From Planctomycetaceae bacterium (GTDB lineage Bacteria > Planctomycetota > Planctomycetia > Pirellulales > UBA1268), in contig SIAG01000265.1 in the NCBI GenBank assembly GCA_009691925.1, forward strand, positions 1 through 5,954: a DNA stretch of 5,954 bases. Reading direction: 5' to 3'. A model generated the notes under the pieces. It did not search any database and was not told the DNA's origin. It saw only the letters and a list, made by a program, of their open reading frames with translations. Shown piece by piece: positions 1 to 5,954 of the stretch. The position numbers were made by a program, and so were the translations under genes. Position 1 is the first letter of the stretch; each line of letters opens with the position of its first letter.

Positions 1-2081
1 CGGCTCTCGACGCGGATCTTCGGCCAGTCGCGGAGGACGAAGTGCTCCCCCTGCTTCTCCACCTGATCGGCAGGGAGCTTCGCCGCGACATCGTCGGCCC
101 CGCGCTTCTCCGCCGACACCCAGCCCCCCTTCGGGCCTCGGTAGCCGGTGAACTCCATCTCCCCCAGGATCATCCCCTGGTTGACGAGCCTGCCGAACGG
201 TTCGGGGAGGGAGACGTGGCCGCGGTCGTAAAGGACCTTGTGCCAAAAGCGGGCATAGAGGAGGTGGAGCACGGCGTGCTCCGCCCCGCCGATGTAGAGG
301 TCGACCGGCATCCAGGCCCTCTCGATCGCCGGATCGACGAAGCAACTGTCGTTGCGCGGATCGAGGAACCGCAGATAGTACCAGCAGGAGCCGGCCCACT
401 GCGGCATCGTGTTGGTCTCACGGCGGTAATGCCGGCCGTCGCGCTCGATAAACAGCCACTCGGCGGGGGATCGCGACAGGGGAGGATCGGGGGTGTCGCC
501 CGGTTTGAAGTCGGTGAGGTGGGGGAGGTTGACCGGCAGTTCGGATTCGTCGACGGCGCGGATCGCGCCGGTCGGCTTTCCATCGGGTCCGAGCTCGTGG
601 AGGATCGGAAACGGCTCCCCCCAGAACCGCTGCCGGCTGAAGAGCCAGTCGCGGAGCTTGTAGTTGACCGCCGGCCGGCCGAGCCCGGCTGAGGCAAGGT
701 CGTCCGACACCCGCGCGATGAACGCGCGCGTTTCCATCCCGGTGTAAGGACCGGAGGCAATCGCCCGGCCGTCGCCAACAAAGATTTCGTTTGGTCCGGT
801 TTGGGCGTGGAGGGGCTCCACGACCGTCTTGATCTCTAAGCCGAACGTCCTGGCAAACTCCCCGTCGCGGTCGTCGTGGGCCGGTACGGCCATGATCGCG
901 CCGGTGCCGTAGGTCGCCAGGACGTAGTCAGCCACCCACACCGGCACCGGCTTGCCCGTGAGCGGATGAATGCAGTGCGAGCCGGTGAAGACGCCGGTCT
1001 TCTCCTTGGCCAGATCGGTGCGATCGAGATCGCTCTTCCGCGCGGCGGCTTCCCGGTAGATCCGGATCGCCTCCTGCTGGTGGGGCGTCGTCAGGGCGTT
1101 GACGAGCGGATGCTCCGGAGCGACGACGAGGTAGGTGACGCCGTAGAGCGTGTCGGGGCGGGTCGTATAGACGCGGAGGACAGCCCCACCGGGCTGGAGG
1201 GGGAAACCGGCGGCGCTGCGGAGAGAATGCCAGGATGCGAAGGCTGCATCAGCCTGGATCTGGGGGGCAACAAGGAAGTCGACCTCGGCGCCGGTGCTCC
1301 GCCCGATCCAGTCGGACTGGAGCTTCTTAATGCTCGCCGGCCAGTCGAGCGGCTCGAGCTCCTTCTCCAGTCGATCGGCGTAGGCGGTGATCCGCAGCAT
1401 CCACTGCCGCAGCGGGATGCGGACGACCGGATAGCTGCCGCGCTCGCTCACCCCCCCGATCACCTCCTCGTTGGCGAGCACCGTGCCCAGGGCCGGGCAC
1501 CAGTTGACCGGCGCCTCCGATTGGTAGGCGAGGCGGTGGAGATCGCGGTGGGCGGCGATGGCTGCCTCCCCCCGGGCCGCAACGTCGGCGGGGATTGGCA
1601 GTTCGGCGATCGGGCGCCCCTTCTGCTGCCGGGAGTCGAACCAGGTGTCGAAGAGGACGAGAAAGATCCACTGCGTCCAGCGAACGTATTCCGGATCGGT
1701 GGTTGAGAGGACGCGGTTCCAGTCGTAGCTGAAGCCGAGCATCTTCAACTGGCGGGTGAAGTTGGCGATGTTGCGCTCGGTGCTCTCCCGCGGCGGGGTG
1801 CCGGTGCGGATCGCATACTCCTCGGCGGGGAGCCCGAAGGCATCGAACCCCATCGGATGGAGGACGCTCGTGCCCCTCATCCGCTCGAAGCGGGCGACGA
1901 TGTCGGTGGCGGTGTAGCCCTCGGGGTGCCCGACGTGGAGCCCCTCACCGCTGGGGTAAGGGAACATGTCGAGGACGTACGTCTTCCGGGCCCCGGGGAG
2001 GCGGGGGGTCGCGAACGTGTCGTGCGTCTCCCACCAGAACTGCCATTTGGGCTCGATCCGGGCGGGTTGGTAGCGGGGCAT
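1..2081 (-). CDS. leuS: Leucyl-tRNA synthetase, N-terminal 693 residues (3' end outside window)
   Basis: Class I aminoacyl-tRNA synthetase that charges tRNA-Leu in the cytoplasm and hydrolyses misacylated products. Visible in order: the start MPRYQPARIEPKWQ, typical of the family; the HIGH-type ATP motif HVGH (residues 49-52) inside FPYPSGEGLHVGHPEGYTATD; VNWCP (192-196); QWMLRITAYADRL (227-238); and WIGRS (258-262). The CP1 editing domain follows, with TTRPDT (306-311; T311 matches E. coli T252) and GTGAIMAVPAHDDRD (392-406; D406 matches E. coli D345). Then come the catalytic-domain return FSRQRFWGEP (481-490), the leucine-specific region and GGAEHAVLHLLYARFWHK. The KMSKS loop, anticodon-binding domain and C-terminus lie beyond base 1. 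The ATG at 2081-2079 is the only conventional start upstream of the conserved N-terminus. No strong Shine-Dalgarno is seen; GGAA lies close upstream. The ZN1 region has only C195, so no zinc site is likely. About 20 extra residues lie between GAEVDF and TTRPDT. No frameshift is seen. Identity is secure. Confidence 0.97.
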   Translation of the reverse strand, partial: MPRYQPARIEPKWQFWWETHDTFATPRLPGARKTYVLDMFPYPSGEGLHVGHPEGYTATDIVARFERMRGTSVLHPMGFDAFGLPAEEYAIRTGTPPRESTERNIANFTRQLKMLGFSYDWNRVLSTTDPEYVRWTQWIFLVLFDTWFDSRQQKGRPIAELPIPADVAARGEAAIAAHRDLHRLAYQSEAPVNWCPALGTVLANEEVIGGVSERGSYPVVRIPLRQWMLRITAYADRLEKELEPLDWPASIKKLQSDWIGRSTGAEVDFLVAPQIQADAAFASWHSLRSAAGFPLQPGGAVLRVYTTRPDTLYGVTYLVVAPEHPLVNALTTPHQQEAIRIYREAAARKSDLDRTDLAKEKTGVFTGSHCIHPLTGKPVPVWVADYVLATYGTGAIMAVPAHDDRDGEFARTFGLEIKTVVEPLHAQTGPNEIFVGDGRAIASGPYTGMETRAFIARVSDDLASAGLGRPAVNYKLRDWLFSRQRFWGEPFPILHELGPDGKPTGAIRAVDESELPVNLPHLTDFKPGDTPDPPLSRSPAEWLFIERDGRHYRRETNTMPQWAGSCWYYLRFLDPRNDSCFVDPAIERAWMPVDLYIGGAEHAVLHLLYARFWHKVLYDRGHVSLPEPFGRLVNQGMILGEMEFTGYRGPKGGWVSAEKRGADDVAAKLPADQVEKQGEHFVLRDWPKIRVES

Positions 2082-2197
2082 GATGGATTCCGGGGGGGCA
2101 ACGCAGGCAGGTGGCTTTCCTGCGAAAACTCCGCAGATTCTAATGGGTTGTGGGCTTCGAAACAGCCTGGCCCGAAAGCCCCGCCCCGGATCGATGC
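2082..2197. promoter_or_regulatory. Divergent intergenic region between leuS and the synthetase operon
   Basis: These 116 bases must hold the start signals for leuS (leftward) and probably for the rightward three-gene run. A locally AT-richer stretch (about 2116-2146) stands out from GC-rich surroundings. It contains overlapping -10-like hexamers on both strands: TCTAAT at 2139-2144 (plus) and TAGAAT at 2142-2137 (minus), each five of six bases from TATAAT. Neither has a convincing -35 at 16-18 bases, so the promoter call is weak. Two small inverted repeats share bases 2120-2123: GCAGG 2107-2111 with CCTGC 2119-2123, and CTGCG 2120-2124 with CGCAG 2132-2136, each with a 7-base loop. They are mutually exclusive as stems and would fall in the leuS leader if transcription starts near 2130 or further right. 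A G7 run sits at 2092-2098. The region is too short for a T-box leader. Confidence 0.35.
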
Positions 2198-3877
2198 ATG
2201 CAACCCCCGACAGCTTCCCCCGCGCCGTCCCCGGAGGCCGAGGCCCCGACGCTCCTCGGCACCGGCCCCGATCCGCGCGGGGGCGCTACGCTCCCCCGGG
2301 CCCTCGTCCGGGCCTGCCGGCTCTCAGGAGGGCGGCTGAAGGTGGCCGACTCGCTCGGCACGCGGCTCTCCGGCCGCGCCCTGCTGATCCGCATCCTGTG
2401 CGCGATGCGGGTCCTCGAGCGGGTCCTCGCCCCCGATGAGCAGGCTGTCGGCGTCATGCTGCCGCCGACGGCGGCGGCGGCGATCGTCAACGCGGCGCTG
2501 GTCTTCATGGGGCGCGTGGCGGTGAATCTGAATTACACCACCAGCCAGCAGATCCTCGACCTCTCGATCGAGCGGGCGGGGCTGCGGCATGTCCTCACGA
2601 GCCCGGCGTTCCTCGCCCGCGTCAAGCTCACCGTCGGCAGCCGGCTCCTCGACGCGACGGAACTAAAAAGCCGCCTCACGACCTTCGATACCCTCGTCGC
2701 CGCGACGCAGGCGACCTGCCTGCCGCTGGGGATCCTCGAGCGCGTGCTCGGGCTCAACCGGCTCCGGGCTGCGGACGTCCTCACCGTGATCTTCACCTCC
2801 GGGTCGACCGGCGATCCCAAGGGGGTGGTGCTCTCCGAGGAGAACGTCGCGTCGAATGTCCGCGCGATCGGGCAGATCATCCACGTGTCGTCGGCGGACG
2901 TCGTCCTCGGTGTCCTCCCCTTCTTCCATTCCTACGGCTACACCGCGACCTTCTGGGCGCCGCTGGTCCTCGATGCCGCTGTCGTCTACCACGCCAACCC
3001 CCTCGATGCCCAGGCGATCGGCGCCCTCGCCCGCGAGCACCACGCCACGATTCTGATGGCGACACCGACGTTTTTGCGAACCTACCTGCGCCGCACTCCC
3101 GCCGAGGATTTCTCGACCCTCGAGGTGGTGTTCGGATCGGCGGAGAAGCTGCCGCGCGAGGTGAGCGATGCGTTCGAGGCGAAGTTCGGCGTCCGGCCGA
3201 GTGAGGCCTACGGCGCGACCGAGATGTCGCCGCTCATCGCCGCCAACATCCCCCCGGCCCGGCATGTCCCCGGATCCCGCGCGGATGCCCGCGAGGGAAC
3301 GGTCGGTCGGCCGATCCCCGGCTGCCGCGCCCGGGTCACGACGCGCGACGACGTCGCGCCGCTCCCGGTGGGGAGTGAGGGGATGCTGTGGATCACCGGG
3401 CCGAACGTCATGCAGGGCTACCTCGACCGCCCCGATCTCACCGCGCAGGTCATCCACGATGGCTGGTACTGCACCGGCGACATCGCCAAGCTCGACGAGG
3501 ACGGCTTCATCACGATCACCGGGCGCGAGAGCCGGTTCTCCAAGATCGGTGGCGAGATGGTGCCCCATCTCCCCGTCGAGGAGGCGGTCAATGCCGAGCT
3601 CGGGTCAGGGGATGGCGAGCTGATGGCCGTCGTGGCGGGGGTTCCCGACGCCCGGAAGGGGGAGCGGCTGGTCGTCCTCCATCTCAAGACCGGCCGCGAC
3701 CCGTACGATATCTGCCGGGGGCTCGCCGCCCGCGGCCTTCCCAACCTCTGGATCCCCACCCCCGATAGCTTCGCCCAGGTGGAGGCGATCCCGGTGCTTG
3801 GATCGGGCAAGCTCGATCTGCGTTGGCTTGCCACGGAGGCCGCGGAACGGTTCCAGGCCGGCGGGGGGCCGTCATGA
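2198..3877 (+). CDS. Aas-type acyl-ACP/acyl-CoA synthetase (AMP-forming), stand-alone
   Basis: Member of the ANL adenylate-forming superfamily (559 aa), expected to activate a fatty acid with ATP to acyl-AMP and pass it to a thiol carrier (ACP or CoA). ANL core motifs from the ATG at 2198: VGVMLPP (84-90) and VNLNYT (109-114); the P-loop TSGSTGDPKG (200-209); PFFHSYGYT (241-249); YGATE (338-342); the hinge-side YCTGDI (424-429); GRESRFSKIGGEMV (442-455); and a C-terminal GSGKLD (535-540) whose K538 fits the catalytic lysine. LNYT, HSYGYT and KIGGEMV resemble the synthetase half of E. coli Aas. The PlsC-type acyltransferase half of Aas is absent, and no transmembrane transporter domain is present. 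An in-frame GTG at 2150 would add 16 residues; ATG 2198 is preferred as it precedes a Pro/Ala-rich, non-conserved leader. No clear Shine-Dalgarno is seen at either. The stop overlaps the next start (ATGA). The family is certain; acyl chain and carrier are not determined. Confidence 0.9.
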   Translation: MQPPTASPAPSPEAEAPTLLGTGPDPRGGATLPRALVRACRLSGGRLKVADSLGTRLSGRALLIRILCAMRVLERVLAPDEQAVGVMLPPTAAAAIVNAALVFMGRVAVNLNYTTSQQILDLSIERAGLRHVLTSPAFLARVKLTVGSRLLDATELKSRLTTFDTLVAATQATCLPLGILERVLGLNRLRAADVLTVIFTSGSTGDPKGVVLSEENVASNVRAIGQIIHVSSADVVLGVLPFFHSYGYTATFWAPLVLDAAVVYHANPLDAQAIGALAREHHATILMATPTFLRTYLRRTPAEDFSTLEVVFGSAEKLPREVSDAFEAKFGVRPSEAYGATEMSPLIAANIPPARHVPGSRADAREGTVGRPIPGCRARVTTRDDVAPLPVGSEGMLWITGPNVMQGYLDRPDLTAQVIHDGWYCTGDIAKLDEDGFITITGRESRFSKIGGEMVPHLPVEEAVNAELGSGDGELMAVVAGVPDARKGERLVVLHLKTGRDPYDICRGLAARGLPNLWIPTPDSFAQVEAIPVLGSGKLDLRWLATEAAERFQAGGGPS

Positions 3878-4887
3878 GCGAACCGTCTCCAGCCGACTGG
3901 ATCAGGCCGCTCCTCGGTCGGGCCGACGACATGCGGGCCGAGGTCTGGCTGCGCTGCACGCCGGGGACGCTGGCGGATGCCACCGGCGGCGCGGCGGTCG
4001 TCGCCTCGGGGACGCTCGTCGGGCCGGAGTGCTCGACGGCCGCCACGATCCCCACGACGGTCGCACTGGTCGACCAGGGGGCAGTCGCGGGGCGGTCCGC
4101 GCTCGCCAGGGGGGTGTGCACCGAACCGGGCTTTTGGACACCAGAACTTCCGAATCTCTACCGGGCCGAGGTGACGCTCCGGCGTGGCGACGACGTGGTC
4201 GCCGCCGGCCGGCGGATGATCGGGCTGCGGCGGCTGGGGGTGAAGGGGCGGTCGTTCTCGCTCGATGGCCGGCGCTACGTTCCCCGCGGAGTCCTCGGGG
4301 AGGCCGATCGGGCGGGGCTCGAAGCGCTCCGGCAGCTGGCGGCCGTGGCCGTGGTCGGATTCCCCGCTGCGACCGGGCCGACCGCAGACGCCTCCGCGGC
4401 AACCCTCGACGCGATGCTTGCCAGCGCCGACCGAATCGGGATGGCCGTTGTCATCCGGCTCGCACTGTCGCAGGGGGGGGCGGTTGATCCGGGCTGGCTC
4501 CAGGAGCGACTCGAAGCCTGGTCAGCCCATCCTGCGGCGTTCCTCGTCATCCTTCCCTCCGGCTCGGCCGACCTTGCCGTCGCTGTTGGTAGGCGCCGCG
4601 GCACGATGCTCCTCGGTATCGAGGTCGACGGCCTCGCGCCGCCGCCGCCACTGCCCGATCGCGGGCTCGACACGCTCGTCGTCAGGCTGCCGGAGGATGG
4701 CGTACCGCACGAGGCCTGGCAACGCCCGCCCGCGCTCCCTCTCGTTGCGAATATCTGGGGAAGCGATCCGCGACCAGCGGTCGAGGCCCGGGGAGCGTGC
4801 GACCGGCTCCAGGCGCGGTTGGCGGCGTGGGCCATTGCGGACCAGCGCGATCAGCCGTGGGACTGGGCCGGGTATCTCGTCACCTGA
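3874..4887 (+). CDS. GH2-like protein lacking catalytic glutamates (putative pseudoenzyme)
   Basis: 337-residue protein without an assignable function. Residues about 85-140 resemble the junction of the GH2 beta-sandwich and TIM barrel: FWTPELPNLYRAEVTLRRG (87-105) matches the W-x-P-x-x-P-x-LY pattern, followed by IGLRRLGVKGRSFSLDGRRY (116-135), like the GFR-x-(I/V)-x(n)-F-x-L-(N/D)G step. The rest (about 140-337) is Ala/Leu-rich with alternating strands and helices, as in a shortened barrel. HPAAFLVILPSG (219-230) lines up with the GH2 HPSIIxWSxGNE segment, but the acid/base Glu position is G230. PLVANIWG (289-296) lines up with the nucleophile segment PIIxTEYG, with I294 at the Glu position. 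Both alignments are by eye. No signal peptide or membrane segment is seen, so it is probably cytoplasmic, unlike most secreted glycosidases. The ATG at 3874 overlaps the upstream stop by four bases and follows a G-rich stretch (about 3861-3868) that may act as ribosome binding site; an in-frame ATG at 3823 lies inside the upstream gene. A G8 run occurs at 4473-4480. The gene is real; the GH2 link is moderate. Confidence 0.8.
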   Translation: MSEPSPADWIRPLLGRADDMRAEVWLRCTPGTLADATGGAAVVASGTLVGPECSTAATIPTTVALVDQGAVAGRSALARGVCTEPGFWTPELPNLYRAEVTLRRGDDVVAAGRRMIGLRRLGVKGRSFSLDGRRYVPRGVLGEADRAGLEALRQLAAVAVVGFPAATGPTADASAATLDAMLASADRIGMAVVIRLALSQGGAVDPGWLQERLEAWSAHPAAFLVILPSGSADLAVAVGRRRGTMLLGIEVDGLAPPPPLPDRGLDTLVVRLPEDGVPHEAWQRPPALPLVANIWGSDPRPAVEARGACDRLQARLAAWAIADQRDQPWDWAGYLVT

Positions 4888-4895
4888 AGGGCCGT

Positions 4896-4913
4896 CGGGA
4901 CGCGAACCTCCCG
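4896..4913 (+). other. Small inverted repeat before the E1-like gene
   Basis: Perfect five-base arms CGGGA (4896-4900) and TCCCG (4909-4913) flank an 8-base loop, in the 37-base gap between the GH2-like stop and the next ATG. There is no T-run after it, so it is not an intrinsic terminator. It could slightly affect translation of the downstream gene, or be chance in GC-rich DNA. The gap has no good Shine-Dalgarno: the only GAAGGG-like stretch (4886-4891) is too far from the ATG at 4925. Confidence 0.2.
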
Positions 4914-4924
4914 CAGATCACGCC

Positions 4925-5954
4925 ATGCCTTTCGACGCCGATCGCTACTCCCGTCAGGTCCGGTTCGCGCCGATCGGCGTTCACGGCCAGGAAAGGCTGG
5001 CTGCCGCGCACGTGGCGCTGGTCGGTTGCGGAGCGCTCGGAGGGGTCGTGGCGCTGGCGCTGGTCCGCGCCGGCATCGGCCGGATCCGGATCATCGATCG
5101 CGACGTGCCCGAGCTTTCGAATCTCCCCCGCCAGGTGCTCTTCGACGAGGCCGATGTCGCGGCCGGTCTCCCCAAGGCGGTGGCGGCGGCCAGCCATCTG
5201 CGGCGGATCAACGCCGCCTGCCGGATCGAGCCGATCGTCGCCGACCTCACCCCGGCCAGCGCCCCCCGGCTCCTCGGGGACGTCGACGTGATCGTCGACG
5301 GCACCGACAACTTCGAGGCCCGGTTTCTGATCAACGAGCTCGCCTGCCGGGAGGGGATTCCGTGGGTCCACGGCGGTGCGATCGGCGCCGAGGGGAGGGT
5401 GCTGGCGGTCCTGCCGGGGAGTTCGGCCTGTCTGCGGTGCCTCGTCCCCGATCCTCCCGCCCCGGGGGCCCTCCCCACCTGCGACACTGCCGGCGTCATC
5501 GGGCCGGTGGCGCTGGTTGTCGGTGCGGTGGAGGCGGCGGAGGTTATAAAGATCATCGTCGGCACCGATTCGCCCGTCGGCAATCGTCTACTTGTCTGCG
5601 ATCTGTGGGACAACCTTTGGCGCTCGGTCGATCTCGCACCGCTGGCCGTCGCCGGCTGCCCGACCTGCCGGGAGCACGACTTCCCCTGGCTCGAGGGGAG
5701 GGCCGGCACCCAGGCCACGGTGCTCTGCGGGCGCGACGCCGTCCAGGTCGCTCCCCCCCCGGGCCTCGTCGGGATCGATCTGGCGGCCTTTGCCGAGCGG
5801 ATCGCTGCCGTGGGGCGCGTCGTCGCCAATCGGTGGATCGTCCGCGTCACGGTGGAAGAGGGGCTCGAGCTGGCGGTGTTCGCCGACGGCCGGACGATCG
5901 TCTCCGGAACGCGCGACGAGGCCCGGGCCCGTGGCCTCGTCGCCCGCTATGTTG
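4925..5954 (+). CDS. ThiF/MoeB/HesA-family E1-like adenylyltransferase (3' end outside window)
   Basis: E1-like enzyme expected to adenylate the C-terminal Gly of a ubiquitin-like or sulfur-carrier protein (ThiS, MoaD or relative). 343 codons are present and the stop lies outside the window. Visible: the N-terminal arginine-finger segment RYSRQVRF (7-14); the nucleotide-binding GCGALG (34-39); IDRDVPELSNLPRQ (57-70) with D60, N66 and R69; K84; DGTDNFEARFLIN (125-137) with D128, matching the Mg/ATP Asp of MoeB; and zinc pairs CLRC (169-172) and CPTC (245-248). TCDTAGVIGPV (185-195) places C186 where E. coli ThiF has its conjugating cysteine. After the zinc site, instead of a rhodanese domain, comes a roughly 90-residue tail with VLCGRDAVQV (266-275), a predicted helix, then VRVTVEEGLELAVFADGRTIVSGT. 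I have seen tails like this on other ThiF-family proteins but cannot name its function. The ATG at 4925 is chosen because RYSRQ follows it directly. A C8 run sits at 5753-5760. No carrier-protein gene is in the window, so the thiamine, molybdopterin or other role is undecided. Confidence 0.9.
   Translation, partial: MPFDADRYSRQVRFAPIGVHGQERLAAAHVALVGCGALGGVVALALVRAGIGRIRIIDRDVPELSNLPRQVLFDEADVAAGLPKAVAAASHLRRINAACRIEPIVADLTPASAPRLLGDVDVIVDGTDNFEARFLINELACREGIPWVHGGAIGAEGRVLAVLPGSSACLRCLVPDPPAPGALPTCDTAGVIGPVALVVGAVEAAEVIKIIVGTDSPVGNRLLVCDLWDNLWRSVDLAPLAVAGCPTCREHDFPWLEGRAGTQATVLCGRDAVQVAPPPGLVGIDLAAFAERIAAVGRVVANRWIVRVTVEEGLELAVFADGRTIVSGTRDEARARGLVARYV

Noticed and set aside
42..692. 216-codon plus-strand open frame at the left edge
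   Set aside because: Antisense to LeuRS catalytic-domain motifs such as FSRQRFWGEP; no independent support.
876..1706. 276-codon plus-strand open frame opposite leuS
   Set aside because: It lies entirely antisense to well-conserved leuS sequence. Long antisense frames are usual in GC-rich genes, and its translation shows no recognisable domain.
2150..2197. GTG start at 2150 for the acyl synthetase
   Set aside because: Possible, but it would add only 16 non-conserved residues and has no ribosome binding site better than the ATG at 2198. Kept as an alternative only.
2082..2197. T-box or leucine attenuator leader for leuS
   Set aside because: The leader is too short and has no run of Leu codons, T-box sequence or terminator stem.
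2663..3568. 301-codon minus-strand open frame opposite the acyl synthetase
   Set aside because: It overlaps the P-loop and other ANL motifs on the other strand. Its product is charged and low in complexity, as expected of an antisense shadow.
4888..4924. Intrinsic terminator between the GH2-like and E1-like genes
   Set aside because: The 5-bp inverted repeat is not followed by a run of T, and the gap is only 37 bases.
4981..5850. 289-codon minus-strand open frame opposite the E1-like gene
   Set aside because: Ser/Thr/Arg-rich shadow of a gene with clear ThiF/MoeB motifs; no domain is visible.

Overview
The window is GC-rich, fully coding DNA from a bacterium. The leucyl-tRNA synthetase reads like those of Planctomycetota, probably Pirellulales-like. 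That assignment comes from recognising its sequence style, not from a database search, so it is tentative. No RNA gene, mobile element, CRISPR array or attachment site is visible.

Layout: the left third (1-2081, minus strand) holds the first 693 codons of leuS, whose C-terminal end lies off the left edge. A 116-base divergent intergenic region (2082-2197) separates it from a plus-strand run of three genes. These are an Aas-type acyl-(ACP/CoA) synthetase (2198-3877), a 337-residue protein resembling a shortened glycoside hydrolase family 2 (GH2) protein without catalytic glutamates (3874-4887), and a ThiF/MoeB/HesA-type E1-like adenylyltransferase that runs off the right edge (4925 onward).

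The first two plus-strand genes overlap by four bases (ATGA), and the third follows after 37 bases with no terminator, so they look like one operon. Two of the three products are adenylate-forming enzymes of unrelated folds: an acyl-AMP ligase and an E1 that adenylates the C-terminus of a ubiquitin-like or sulfur-carrier protein. The middle protein looks like a non-catalytic GH2 relative. No pathway can be assigned to the trio from this window. The divergence from leuS is probably just genomic adjacency.

The most interesting object is the middle gene: an apparent cytoplasmic GH2-like pseudoenzyme, translationally coupled to a fatty-acid-activating enzyme.
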